Notes: generated from the sequence alone by a model not told the origin. Positions 1 through 8,758 are shown, numbered from the stretch's first letter. The stretch is 41,032 bases of DNA from Methanobacterium sp. UBA353 (GCA_002496805.1 DALO01000002.1:313012-354043); one strand, 5' to 3'. Program-made: numbers and translations.

Positions 1-93
1 AGCAGATCCAGTACTTCGAGTGTGCTAAATATTAATTATGTGATAATCAATTCGCATATTAGAATTAGGAGATGAAAATAATAGGTGATGTAT

Positions 94-498
94 ATGCAAG
101 GATATTGGGGTAAAAGAACAGTGGCTTTAATCATCGATGCAATTTTTATTACTCTATTAATGTGGGCATTAACTGCAATTTTATACCCCTTAATAGCATT
201 TACTAACCTTTATTATATTTTAAATTTCTGGTTTATATTATGGGGATTTTTAACACTGGCCTATTTCGTGTATATGGAAGGAAAATGGTCCACAACATTG
301 GGTAAAGGTTTGCTGAAGTTGAAAGTTCAGGCTATCCAGGAAGATATGAATTACCAAAAAGCATTAATGAGAAACCTCTCCAAATTCCTATGGCTTCCAT
401 TATTAGTTGACGTTGCAATTGGCTTTAAAGGTGCAAAGGCAAACAAACAGAGATATTTGGATGATTTTGCTAATACGAGGATAGTCTTGTTAGAATAA
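94..498 (+). CDS. RDD family membrane protein
   Basis: Small polytopic membrane protein of the RDD family, whose members are poorly understood and sometimes linked to ion exchange. The N-terminal Y-W-G-K-R-T-V-A-L-I-I-D run gives the signature Arg and Asp, and a second Asp lies in the C-terminal part (LLVDVAIGF). About three hydrophobic segments are visible, with a basic loop (GKGLLKLKVQ) typical of the family. Candidate starts are GTG 85, ATG 88 and ATG 94. The ribosome-binding site AGGTGAT at 83-89 pairs fully with the methanogen 16S tail and sits 4 bases before ATG 94, so 94 is chosen, giving 134 residues. Convergent with the DUF5654 gene. The family is fairly sure; the cellular role is unknown. 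Confidence 0.8.
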   Translation: MQGYWGKRTVALIIDAIFITLLMWALTAILYPLIAFTNLYYILNFWFILWGFLTLAYFVYMEGKWSTTLGKGLLKLKVQAIQEDMNYQKALMRNLSKFLWLPLLVDVAIGFKGAKANKQRYLDDFANTRIVLLE

Positions 499-599
499 CT
501 AGATTCATCCTTAGATTATTCTGTTTTTAATTTATATTGTTGTTTGTATCATCTTTTCTTAGTAAGATCCCAAAAAAAGGTATCGCCTAAAAAAGTGAT

Positions 600-624
600 G
601 TAAACTATTTTTTTTATAGTTTAC
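600..624. terminator. Inverted repeat between convergent genes
   Basis: A perfect 9-bp inverted repeat, GTAAACTAT (600-608) and ATAGTTTAC (616-624), encloses a loop of seven T. It covers the stop codon of the minus-strand DUF5654 gene and lies about 100 bases beyond the RDD gene. The position between convergent genes suggests a transcript-end or RNA-stability element. There is no long T run after the stem on either strand, so the terminator call is tentative. Confidence 0.3.
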
Positions 625-878
625 TCTACGATTTTAACAAGTTGGACTTCTTCAGGCACGGGTATGGCTCTGGCGATAAGTAAGCTAGCGACAACGGCTA
701 TAATGGTAATTATAATTGCATATATAAACAAGCCTATTAGATCGCTTCCTTCTCCTACAAATGTTGTAATAAGTGACTTAATGGCCTCATTCCATGCCAA
801 AGCAGCAATCAACCCAAAGGCGGTAGTCAACAATGTAGCAATTGTTTGCATTACTTGTCCTTTCACTTCATTTGTCAT
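621..878 (-). CDS. DUF5654 family small membrane protein
   Basis: An 85-residue protein with two predicted transmembrane helices, roughly residues 13-40 (TIATLLTTAFGLIAALAWNE) and 52-78 (LIGLFIYAIIITIIAVVASL). The sequence between them (IKSLITTFVGEGSDL) and the W-N-E motif are what I associate with DUF5654, a family common in archaea and without an assigned function. The reading frame opens at 905, but a strong GGAGGG Shine-Dalgarno at 885-890 sits 6 bases before ATG 878, so that start is used. Apparently monocistronic and convergent with the RDD gene. No catalytic residues are visible. Confidence 0.75.
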   Translation of the reverse strand: MTNEVKGQVMQTIATLLTTAFGLIAALAWNEAIKSLITTFVGEGSDLIGLFIYAIIITIIAVVASLLIARAIPVPEEVQLVKIVE

Positions 879-1210
879 TTTTTTCCCTCCACAACCAAAA
901 ATCACTATTTAATATTAATTCTTAATCTTAATAATATTTAAATTTTAAATTACAACGAACTGTTTGGAGAATAGTTCATTTATTTTATTATTACAGTTAA
1001 AAATTGTAAATAGAATTTCACGCTGGGTTATAGTTAAAAAGTTATAGCCAAATCCATATCACCATTAATTAAATAGTGATAAAAAAAAATAAACCTAATT
1101 ATAACATAAATTGGGACTAATGAACTAATATTTTTCAAAACTAAGATTTAATTAAATATAAGATTTATTTATTAAAAAAAGTAAATTTGATAGATTAGAG
1201 GTATGAAACC
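879..1210. other. Intergenic region, divergent promoters
   Basis: 332 bases of very A/T-rich DNA between the divergent DUF5654 and cbiC genes. A TATA-like element, TTAAATATAAG at 1152-1162, would place a cbiC transcript start near 1185-1190, leaving a short leader with the GAGGT site at 1198-1202. No structured RNA or additional gene was recognised. Confidence 0.5.
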
Positions 1211-1837
1211 ATGTCTATGGGTGCATCTACAAAACAGGGATATGAAATTGCAGAAAAAAGTAGAAAAATCGTCAGGTCCCTGATTGATTCAAAAACAAAA
1301 GATTTAACTCCGGAAGAAAGATCCATTGTGGAAAGAATTGTGCATTCCACCGCTGATACAGAGTATGCAGATATCACTCGAATGAGCACAGATTTCATTG
1401 AAAAAAGTCTCAAAGCGATTTCTGAGGGAAAAGAAATCTTGACAGACATAAACATGGTTAAAACAGGTATAAATAAATATGAAGGAAATATCAGATGCTA
1501 CATCGGTGATGAATTAACTGTTAAACTTGCTAAAAAGAAGGAAATTACTAGAGCGGCAGCAGCTATTGAGTTAGCTGCATTAAATGGTTTTGATGGGGTT
1601 GTTGTTATTGGTAATGCACCCACCGCCCTATGCAAAACGATTGAACTTGCAAATTCGGGTTTGATGGATGTAAAATCAGTTATTGGTGTTCCTGTAGGTT
1701 TTGTTGGTGCTGCAGAATCAAAACAAGCACTTCAAGAAACTTCAATCCCACACCTGGTCACTGAAGGTCCTAAAGGGGGAACTCCAGTGGCTGTTGCGGC
1801 TGTAAATTCTTTAATTAACATTTTAAGGAGTGAATGA
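1211..1837 (+). CDS. cbiC: Cobalt-precorrin-8 methylmutase CbiC
   Basis: Catalyses migration of the C11 methyl group to C12 in cobalt-precorrin-8, giving cobyrinate, in the anaerobic cobamide pathway that methanogens use for their corrinoid methyltransferases. The catalytic-histidine motif is seen as IVHSTADTEYA, with His45. The later glycine-rich stretches (GNAPTAL, GVPVGFVGAAESK and the terminal GPKGGTPVAVAAVN) are classic for the family. Length of 208 residues is normal. GAGGT at 1198-1202 precedes ATG 1211 by 8 bases; an in-frame ATG at 1217 is a possible alternative. The gene is separated by a single base from hemL, so the two tetrapyrrole genes are almost certainly co-transcribed. Confidence 0.95.
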   Translation: MSMGASTKQGYEIAEKSRKIVRSLIDSKTKDLTPEERSIVERIVHSTADTEYADITRMSTDFIEKSLKAISEGKEILTDINMVKTGINKYEGNIRCYIGDELTVKLAKKKEITRAAAAIELAALNGFDGVVVIGNAPTALCKTIELANSGLMDVKSVIGVPVGFVGAAESKQALQETSIPHLVTEGPKGGTPVAVAAVNSLINILRSE

Positions 1838-1838
1838 C

Positions 1839-3104
1839 ATGAAATCTGAGGAATTATTTGCATATGCTAAAAATTATCTGCCAGGGGGAGTTGATTCTCC
1901 GGTAAGGGCATTTAAACCGTTCCCGTTTTTCGCAAGTAAAGGTGAAGGATCCCGTCTTTTCAGTGTAGATGGGAATAGTTACATTGATTATTGTCTTGCT
2001 TACGGACCTCTGGTTTTAGGCCATGCTTATCCTCCGGTGGTGGATGTAGTAAAAGAACAGCTCCTCAAAGGTTCAGCTTATGGTGTGCCCACTGAAAATG
2101 AAATAAAACTGGCAAAAGAGGTCATAAAACGTATTCCATGTGCCGAAATGGTTCGTTTTGTTAATTCAGGGACAGAAGCCACTATGAGTGCTATTCGTTT
2201 GGCTAGAGCAGTTACTGGCAAAAAAAAGATCGTGAAGTTTGAAGGAGCATATCACGGAGCTCATGATTACGTTTTGGTTAAATCTGGTTCTGGAGCAATA
2301 GGTTTACCAGATTCTCCAGGAGTACCCGAAGAAACAACTAAAAACACAATTTTAATCCCATTTAACAATGAAGAAGCAATTTCTGACCTATTCAACCAAG
2401 AAAGTGAGGATTTAGCAGCAATTATCATTGAGCCAGTTATGGGGAATGTGGGATGCATACCTCCTAAAAAAGGTTACCTTGAATTTTTAAGAAAAATAAC
2501 AAGTGAAAATAATGTTATCTTAATTTTTGATGAGGTTATCACTGGTTTTAGAATAGATGCCGGTGGAGCTCAGGAATACTTTGGTGTTACTCCAGATTTG
2601 GTAACTTTGGGAAAGATACTAGGGGGAGGATTTCCTATGGGGGCATTAGCTGGTAAAAAAGAATTCATGGAAAGAATAGCCCCTTCAGGAGATGTTTATC
2701 AGGCAGGTACATTTAATGGGAATCCTATTTCAATCACAGCAGGTTTGGAAACTCTAAAAAACCTTGATAAAAAATTTTATCAGGAATCAGAAAAAAAAGG
2801 CTTGAAAATGCGGCGGGGTCTCCAGGACATACTCCACGACCTTTTCCTGGAGTATCAAGTAGTTGGATTATCATCCATGTTTCAGTTGTACTTCACCCCT
2901 AATGAGGTATGGGACTATTCACAGGCAAAAACAGCGGATACTGATAAATTTAGCCGATATTTCCATAGTTTACTCAGTTCTGATGTTTTTGTCATGCCAT
3001 CTCAATTTGAATGCTGTTTCATATCTAAGGCCCATTCATTGGATGATATCGAAATAACATTAGAGGCAATGTCAGATGCTGTTTTTGCTGCTGAAAAGAA
3101 ATAG
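1839..3104 (+). CDS. hemL: Glutamate-1-semialdehyde 2,1-aminomutase HemL
   Basis: PLP enzyme converting glutamate-1-semialdehyde to 5-aminolevulinate, the second step of the C5 route to all tetrapyrroles (cobamide, F430, siroheme). Features visible are the substrate-binding N-terminus (YLPGGVDSPVRAF), the phosphate-binding NSGTEA motif, FDEVITGFR with the PLP-contacting Asp, and the Schiff-base lysine in LGKILGGGFPMGA at Lys259. At 421 residues the length is standard. A GTG at 1830 would overlap cbiC; ATG 1839, 8 bases after GGAG at 1827-1830 and one base after the cbiC stop, is the better start. Cotranscription with cbiC links early and late steps of corrinoid synthesis. Confidence 0.97.
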   Translation: MKSEELFAYAKNYLPGGVDSPVRAFKPFPFFASKGEGSRLFSVDGNSYIDYCLAYGPLVLGHAYPPVVDVVKEQLLKGSAYGVPTENEIKLAKEVIKRIPCAEMVRFVNSGTEATMSAIRLARAVTGKKKIVKFEGAYHGAHDYVLVKSGSGAIGLPDSPGVPEETTKNTILIPFNNEEAISDLFNQESEDLAAIIIEPVMGNVGCIPPKKGYLEFLRKITSENNVILIFDEVITGFRIDAGGAQEYFGVTPDLVTLGKILGGGFPMGALAGKKEFMERIAPSGDVYQAGTFNGNPISITAGLETLKNLDKKFYQESEKKGLKMRRGLQDILHDLFLEYQVVGLSSMFQLYFTPNEVWDYSQAKTADTDKFSRYFHSLLSSDVFVMPSQFECCFISKAHSLDDIEITLEAMSDAVFAAEKK

Positions 3105-3109
3105 CAATA

Positions 3110-3119
3110 TTTTTTTTTT
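3110..3119 (+). terminator. T10 tract after hemL
   Basis: A run of ten T begins six bases after the hemL stop codon, in the short gap before the convergent zinc-ribbon gene. Archaeal RNA polymerase terminates at such U-rich tracts without an obligatory hairpin, so this is a likely end for the cbiC-hemL transcript. Confidence 0.45.
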
Positions 3120-3175
3120 ATTTAAAATTTTTATTCAATACTTGTTACAGCTATAATTAAGGCATAATTTAAACT

Positions 3176-3811
3176 CTAAATTATGTTAAACAGTTCATTG
3201 GCTAAAACTAGGATAAAAACAATAATCAACATTACTACTATGGCACTTAAAAAGCTGATGGGTTCCGTTCTACCAATGATTGACTTTAATTTTGAATCTC
3301 TATTTTCTCCAAGAGCTTTCCTCTCATCAACAAGCATCATCAGACGGTTCATCTCTATAACATCTTGGGAGTGGGTGGTTTGGTTATCTTCTTCTGCAGT
3401 AGGTTGATATTGATCTACAATATCCCATAATTCTCTGGTGTCTTGCTGGATATTTGATATCATATCTTCAGCGGCACTATCTTGATGTGTTAATTGGTTA
3501 ATTATCTGGCGATTATCCGGCATCTGATTGTGTTGGACGTTTCGTTCATCCTCATAATTTATATTTGTGTTTTCACTGTAACTCCCATGAACTGTTCCAG
3601 ATCCGTCGAGGCGGGGGCCATGAATTTGAGAATTAAACTGCACAGTACTGTGATACTCCAGTGCATTCCCACACTCACATCTATCAAAGTCATCCGGACT
3701 TTCACCTTCCTGTAATTCGTAATATCCTCTGCAGAAAGTACACACTAAGTATCCATAATGAGTATCTGGAAAATCAAAATATTCATTGTTTTCATTATGG
3801 TCTGAAACCAT
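3176..3811 (-). CDS. Zinc-ribbon protein with C-terminal membrane anchor
   Basis: 211-residue protein of unknown function. Near the N-terminus two cysteine pairs, CTFC (around 25-28) and CECG (around 45-48), form a probable zinc ribbon. A polar middle follows, with an N/Q-rich part (QHNQMPDNRQIINQL) and an acidic stretch likely to be helical. The last 25 residues (FLSAIVVMLIIVFILVLANE) are a single transmembrane helix ending almost at the C-terminus, so the protein is probably tail-anchored with the zinc ribbon in the cytoplasm. The start ATG 3811 follows AAAGGTG closely. It stands alone, convergent with hemL. I do not recognise the family beyond the domain architecture. Confidence 0.7.
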   Translation of the reverse strand: MVSDHNENNEYFDFPDTHYGYLVCTFCRGYYELQEGESPDDFDRCECGNALEYHSTVQFNSQIHGPRLDGSGTVHGSYSENTNINYEDERNVQHNQMPDNRQIINQLTHQDSAAEDMISNIQQDTRELWDIVDQYQPTAEEDNQTTHSQDVIEMNRLMMLVDERKALGENRDSKLKSIIGRTEPISFLSAIVVMLIIVFILVLANELFNII

Positions 3812-4014
3812 TTAAACACCTTTAAAATGCATTAATTTTCTCATCATATTTATTTTTAATTCTATTGACTATCAATATATTCTTATTTTATTTATATAAA
3901 TTGGTTAAGCTAGTATCTATAACCTGATAAAATCAATTTTTTATACCTAAAAATTGGTTTAATGAGAGATGAATTTAATAATTCTACAGATATTTTTTTT
4001 AAATATTTTACTAA

Positions 4015-4023
4015 TTATAAATA
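4015..4023 (+). promoter_or_regulatory. TATA box of mtxX, short or no leader
   Basis: TTATAAATA ends 27 bases before the mtxX ATG. Archaeal transcription usually starts 22-27 bases after the box, so the RNA would begin at or within a few bases of the start codon. No Shine-Dalgarno sequence exists between the box and ATG 4051, which fits a leaderless transcript. Confidence 0.5.
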
Positions 4024-4050
4024 GGTTTAAAAGAAAAAATATTAACCATT

Positions 4051-4752
4051 ATGAAAATTGCAGCTGGTGTTGGTAAAAACTTGGCCATAGTTAAGGCCGC
4101 CCAAAAAGTTGACTTTGAAGTAATCTTAACTAAATCTGAAGACGAGCTTTTAGATTTACTAATAACTGGAAGTGTTGATGCAGCAGTAAGGGGATCGCTT
4201 AGTGCATCGCAGTTAATGTCAAAACTTCGTGAAAACTATCCTGAAGTTTCCAGGGCATCTTTTTTGGAAATAAATGGACATCAATTTCTTTTAGCACCTG
4301 TAGGTATTGATGAAGGTGACACACTGGAAAAGAAGGAGAAAATAATAGATAATGGTGTTCAATTTTTGAAAGATAATGGTTTTGAACCTAAAGTTGCAGT
4401 TCTTTCTGGGGGAAGGCCTCAGGATAGGGGTAGAAGTTCCAGAATCGATAGTTCCATAAGGGAAGCTGAACAGTTAACAATGATCACAAAGGATAAATAT
4501 CCGGTTAAACACTACTTCATACTAATTGAAGATGCTGTTTCTGATGGTGCTAATTTAATACTGGCACCGGATGGTATATGTGGAAACCTGATCTTTCGCA
4601 GCCTTGTTCTAATGGGTTCTATAAAAAGTTATGGGGCAGTGACTCTGGGAGTTAAAGAAATATTCATTGACACATCCAGATCTCAAAATGAAGAAGGATA
4701 CTTGCAAGCTCTTAAATTTGCAGGAAAACTAGCAAAATTAAGAGAAGAATAA
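4051..4752 (+). CDS. mtxX: Methanogenesis marker protein 4 (MtxX)
   Basis: MtxX is found in methanogens and resembles phosphate acetyl/butyryl-transferases; its true reaction is not established, although an older link to methyltransferase systems gave the name. Recognisable stretches are the N-terminal KIAAGVGKN, GSVDAAVRGSLSAS, the GGRPQDRGRSSRIDSSI block and the APDGICGNLIFRSLVLMGS segment near the C-terminus that recalls the phosphotransacetylase fold. 233 residues is the usual size. There is no Shine-Dalgarno before ATG 4051 and a TATA box lies at 4015-4023, so translation is probably leaderless. Between the zinc-ribbon gene and uppS, with independent promoters on both sides. Confidence 0.88.
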   Translation: MKIAAGVGKNLAIVKAAQKVDFEVILTKSEDELLDLLITGSVDAAVRGSLSASQLMSKLRENYPEVSRASFLEINGHQFLLAPVGIDEGDTLEKKEKIIDNGVQFLKDNGFEPKVAVLSGGRPQDRGRSSRIDSSIREAEQLTMITKDKYPVKHYFILIEDAVSDGANLILAPDGICGNLIFRSLVLMGSIKSYGAVTLGVKEIFIDTSRSQNEEGYLQALKFAGKLAKLREE

Positions 4753-4906
4753 ATTCACCACATCCACTAAAATGTATGTAGAAAGAAAAAGTTAACATTG
4801 ATAAAAAGTGTTTAAGTCTAAAAATCATCCTCAACTACATTTTAAACTCAATTTGCATTAATATAAATAAATTCATCGAACTATTAATAAATAACAGGAA
4901 TCTAAA

Positions 4907-5674
<768 letters not shown>

Positions 5675-5701
5675 ACTGATTAAAACATCGGGTGATACGA
5701 G

Positions 5702-6460
5702 TTGATTGACAGTCACTGCCATGTTGATTTCAAGGTCTACAATAAAAATCGACAAGAGATAATGAAAAACGCCCAGGATAATCTTAAAGCAATAGTGAAT
5801 TCAGGAGCTTCCCTGGGTGGTAACCGGCGCACACTGAAACTTGCAGAGGAGTATAAAAATTTTTTATACCCAACACTTGGATTCCATCCTTTAAATGCAT
5901 CTAAATCGGATAGTTCTGTAATCAAACAAGTTTTAGCTGAAATTGAATCTAATATCGATAATGCTGTTGCCCTGGGAGAAACAGGACTTGACTTCAATCG
6001 TTTAGATAGTGAAAAGTCTAAAAGTAGGCAGATGGAACTTTTTGAAACTTTTCTAAAATTAGCTGTTGAATACAACATCCCACTGGTAATACATGCTCGT
6101 GATGCAGAAAAACAAGCGCTTAAAATGGTAAAAAAGCATTCTTCCATCCCACCAGTTGTTTTCCACTGTTATGGGGGGGAACTTGAAACTGCACAAGAAA
6201 TAGTGGATGAAGGGCATTTCATCTCTATTTCAACTATTGTATGTTTCAGTGAACATCACCAAGACTTGGTAAGTAAAATCCCTTTATCATATCTTCTCAC
6301 TGAAACTGACAGCCCCTATCTATCTCCATTTAAAGGAAAAAGAAATGAGCCATCTTTTGTCAAAGAAACAGTAAAAACTATTGCTAATGTCAAGTCAAAA
6401 TCCATAGAAGAAGTTTCCAAAATCACAGAGTCTAATGCCCGACAGATTTTCGGGTTTTAA
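5702..6460 (+). CDS. TatD family metal-dependent hydrolase
   Basis: Metal-dependent hydrolase of the TatD family (TIM-barrel); members act as DNases or 3'-5' exonucleases. Metal ligands are seen at the start (MIDSHCHVDF, His5 and His7), in ALGETGLDFNR (Glu), in IPLVIHARDA (His), in VVFHCYGG (His) and in LLTETDSPYL (Asp). 252 residues is normal. Translation starts at TTG 5702, 5 bases after a full GGTGAT site at 5691-5696; no nearby ATG gives the conserved N-terminus. Placed 27 bases after uppS, so probably in the same operon. The true substrate is unknown. Confidence 0.9.
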   Translation: MIDSHCHVDFKVYNKNRQEIMKNAQDNLKAIVNSGASLGGNRRTLKLAEEYKNFLYPTLGFHPLNASKSDSSVIKQVLAEIESNIDNAVALGETGLDFNRLDSEKSKSRQMELFETFLKLAVEYNIPLVIHARDAEKQALKMVKKHSSIPPVVFHCYGGELETAQEIVDEGHFISISTIVCFSEHHQDLVSKIPLSYLLTETDSPYLSPFKGKRNEPSFVKETVKTIANVKSKSIEEVSKITESNARQIFGF

Positions 6461-6540
6461 CAGTTCCCTCAGTACTATTTTTTAACATTTCCATTGCACT
6501 AGTTTACAATGTTCTTTTCTTACTATTTTTTAACAGTTCT
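6455..6540 (+). repeat. Short degenerate T-rich repeats
   Basis: Three related pieces sit just after tatD: TTTTAACAGTTC (6455-6466, overlapping the stop), TACTATTTTTTAACATTT (6473-6490) and TACTATTTTTTAACAGTTCT (6521-6540). The last two match at the first 14 bases. They may be successive U-rich termination sites for the uppS-tatD transcript or scars of local duplication at the edge of the decayed region. Confidence 0.4.
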
Positions 6541-6552
6541 CTGCATTCTATT

Positions 6553-7111
6553 ATGGACATGTATTCAAGGGCGTTGAACTCTTATGCTAGCATAAAATTG
6601 TTACCTGCTTTTATTTACACTAACTCAATTACCAATACAGTAAACTCCACATCTACCAGTTTAACTGTTCCAAGCAGCCTGAAAAGTTACCTCCTGGATA
6701 GTGCAAACTGCCAGGTGACTAATAGTAAAATAGTATCTTTAGCTAATTCGCTCCGAAAATCAACGATTCTGGAAACAGCAAAATCAATATTCAGCTATGT
6801 AAGAGATACAAAAGAATATGAATATTATTACAACACCAGGAATGGTGCAGTTGGCACTCTCACCACAGAGGGGTAATTGTTGTGATTTATCCCATTTAAC
6901 AGTTGCATTACTCCGAGCAACCGGCATACCAGCCAGATAAAGGCATGTGTATTGTAAATTCACCAACATAAATTGTGGCCATGTGGTGGCCCAGGCATAT
7001 GTTGATGGAACATGGTATAACATGGATGCCAGTAACAATTCTAATGGATGGAATGTGATTGGTGGTATTCTTTTGGAAACATATGGATATTACCAATCAC
7101 TGCCATTCTAA
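6553..7111 (+). pseudogene. Decayed pseudomurein-binding/C71-type cysteine peptidase
   Basis: The first frame (6553-6876) starts with one degenerate pseudomurein-binding-type repeat (YSRALNSYASIKLLPAFIYT) and runs into the start of a transglutaminase-like domain (TKEYEYYYNTRNGAVGTL). A one-base shift at about 6874 moves the rest to the frame 6875-7108, which reads GNCCDLSHLTVALLRATGIP, a single TAA at 6938-6940, then NINCGHVVAQAYVDGTWYNM up to TAA 7109-7111. The Cys, His (6980) and Asp (7025) triad codons all survive. The expected signal peptide and further wall-binding repeats are missing upstream. The domain is that of the methanogen wall endoisopeptidases PeiW/PeiP and their chromosomal relatives. 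One frameshift plus one nonsense change plus N-terminal loss mark it as dead. Confidence 0.82.
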
Positions 7112-7126
7112 CCTTCCCAGTAGCAA

Positions 7127-7167
7127 CCCTACATAGACTATTATAGTCTGTGTAGGGGATTTTTTTT
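7127..7167 (+). terminator. Strong hairpin with T8 tail
   Basis: A 14-bp stem (7127-7140 with 7144-7157, one G-U pair, three-base loop TTA) is followed after GA by eight T at 7160-7167. This has the form of a bacterial-style intrinsic terminator and lies 15 bases after the final stop of the decayed peptidase gene, so it presumably ended that transcript. Confidence 0.7.
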
Positions 7168-7213
7168 ATCTAAACAGATTGGAGCAAATTTTTGGTTAGA
7201 TAAAGCCACTTCA

Positions 7214-7256
7214 ACCCCCCTACACCACCTAGTGAGTGGGGGGGGGTGTCCCTTTT
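7214..7256 (+). other. C6/G9 hairpin, possible second terminator
   Basis: ACCCCCC (7214-7220) can pair with the run of nine G at 7238-7246, and the tail continues GTGTCCCTTTTTCTCC. It lies between the terminator at 7127-7167 and the next gene. It could be a second termination element. The nine-G run is also a likely site of sequencing or replication slippage. Confidence 0.3.
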
Positions 7257-7326
7257 TCTCCCCACCTTATATAGATAGTAATTTTTAACTATTCAAAAAA
7301 CCATAATATAATGGATAGGTGGCTTA

Positions 7327-8379
7327 ATGAAAAATAATCTTTTCAATGAATCAGAGATGAAAGAATATGCCCAAGATAAGGCATTTCAGTTAACTGTTAA
7401 AAAACATGATTTTCTGAAAACTCATGCTGAGAAAGTTGAACAGGGTGATTTCAAATCGGAAAGAAGCAGTTACCTCTATTTTTATGACTTCCTACGGGAG
7501 ATATTAGGTTATAACCGGGAAGAACATATCTTATTTGAAGATAAAGAAGCTATTGGAAGGGGTAAAGTTGAATTTGTACTTAAATCTGATGATAAAAAGT
7601 TCATGGTTATAGAACTTTATCCTGCTATTAAAAAGTATCTCTTACAGTTTAAAGAAAAATTAACACCTAAAAATGCAGGGCAAAAAATTGGAAGGAAACC
7701 TGGTTCTTATGAATGGTATGAAATACAAGATGCAGTAGACTACTACAAGCAATTTGAAAAAGATAAGTTAATTTATCCAAACCTTGCCTCGAGTTTGTAT
7801 GTTGTTTTTGATGGAGATCAATACTACACTAATCAAAAATGTTTTATTATCACTTCAAATATCAATTTAAAGTTTTTAGCATCAATATTATCTTCTAAAG
7901 TTTTGAATTTTGTTTTTAGCCTTTCAGGAACTCCACTTCAAGGCAATTATTATGATTTAAACAAAAAATATATTGAAAAACTCCCAATATGTCTTCCAAC
8001 CCCTGAAAAACAGCTCCCCCTTATTGAAAAAGCAGATTTAATACTCAAACTTAATAAAGAACTTCAAAAAGAATCATATGGCTTTCAAAACTGGATTATT
8101 AAGGAATATAATGTTAAAAATTTGTCGAAAAAACTTGATAAATATTATGAGTTATCCGAAGATGAATTCATAGATGAAATGAGAAAAAAGAAGGTTGACA
8201 CCAAATCCCGGAAGAACCGGGAATATTTAGAACAAGAATTCAGGGAAAGCCTGGCAATTATAAATCCATTACTCCAGGAGATCAAAGAAACCGATGATGA
8301 GATCGATCAAATGGTATATGAATTATATGGGTTGACTGAAGAGGAGATCCAGATCATTGAAGATACCCTGAAAAATTAG
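7327..8379 (+). CDS. Internally deleted type IIG restriction-modification enzyme
   Basis: Two ends of an Eco57I-class enzyme are joined in frame. Residues about 35-97 look like the N-terminal nuclease half (FYDFLREILGYNREEHILFE, then GKVEFVLKSDDKKFMVIEL), where an Asp/Glu-x-Lys site would continue. At about 7615-7621 the text jumps from VIEL to YPAIKKYLLQFKEKL, which is normally found hundreds of residues later, just before the GRKPGSYEWYEIQD and TaqI-type specificity region. The whole methyltransferase core, including the NPPY motif, is missing and the catalytic Lys position reads Tyr. The C-terminal half keeps target-recognition-like segments (YYTNQKCFIITSN, LPICLPTPEKQ) and a coiled-coil tail. 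AGGTGGC precedes ATG 7327. The frame is open, so a 350-residue protein may be made, but restriction or methylation is not expected. Confidence 0.75.
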   Translation: MKNNLFNESEMKEYAQDKAFQLTVKKHDFLKTHAEKVEQGDFKSERSSYLYFYDFLREILGYNREEHILFEDKEAIGRGKVEFVLKSDDKKFMVIELYPAIKKYLLQFKEKLTPKNAGQKIGRKPGSYEWYEIQDAVDYYKQFEKDKLIYPNLASSLYVVFDGDQYYTNQKCFIITSNINLKFLASILSSKVLNFVFSLSGTPLQGNYYDLNKKYIEKLPICLPTPEKQLPLIEKADLILKLNKELQKESYGFQNWIIKEYNVKNLSKKLDKYYELSEDEFIDEMRKKKVDTKSRKNREYLEQEFRESLAIINPLLQEIKETDDEIDQMVYELYGLTEEEIQIIEDTLKN

Positions 8380-8428
8380 TTCTGGGAAACTTAATTAATT
8401 TTTTTTCTAAAAAATAGGAGGAATTTGA

Positions 8429-8758
8429 TTACTTGTTATTTATTATCATTAATATCCTACTCAAATCTTTGCACCTTTCTTTCACATTTTCTTCCTTAAG
8501 TTTAATTGCAACGTTCATGCCAAGTGAACTAGCCCCATAATTTTTATTTCGGTATTTAAAAAGTAACCCTTTGGTTACTAATAATTTCAAGGATTTAGCA
8601 CAGTTTTCTCGATCTTTATTGGATAATTTGTTTAAAATGGTTTCTTCTCTATTATTTTTTTTAGGGGACACGTTTAATTTACCAATTATGATTAGTATCT
8701 TTTTTTCACACTCAGTAAGTTCTGAAATTATATTTTGAATTTCAACAGCTGACGTCAT
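8429..8758 (-). CDS. Winged-helix-like small protein
   Basis: 109 residues with the outline of a winged helix: a helical start (ISELTECEKKILIIIGKL), a loop with several charged residues, then SLKLLVTKGLLFKYRNKNYG resembling a recognition helix followed by a wing, and ASSLGMNVAIKLKEENVKE as the last helix. A DNA-binding role in regulation is plausible but not proven. No Shine-Dalgarno precedes ATG 8758; the upstream DNA is A/T-rich (CTATAAAA, CTATATATTT on the minus strand). It is divergent from the regulator at 8894, an arrangement common for pairs of regulators. I do not recognise a specific family. Confidence 0.55.
   Translation of the reverse strand: MTSAVEIQNIISELTECEKKILIIIGKLNVSPKKNNREETILNKLSNKDRENCAKSLKLLVTKGLLFKYRNKNYGASSLGMNVAIKLKEENVKERCKDLSRILMIINNK

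Noticed and set aside
664..912. Plus-strand frame opposite the DUF5654 gene
   Set aside because: The minus-strand reading has a strong Shine-Dalgarno and two good membrane helices; this one has neither.
5737..6147. 136-codon minus-strand frame opposite tatD
   Set aside because: Lies wholly antisense to a clear family member and reads as a Ser/Leu-rich shadow of its codons.
7238..7246. Run of nine G as a phase-variation tract
   Set aside because: It lies between genes and not in a coding or promoter spacer; no sign that its length would switch a gene.
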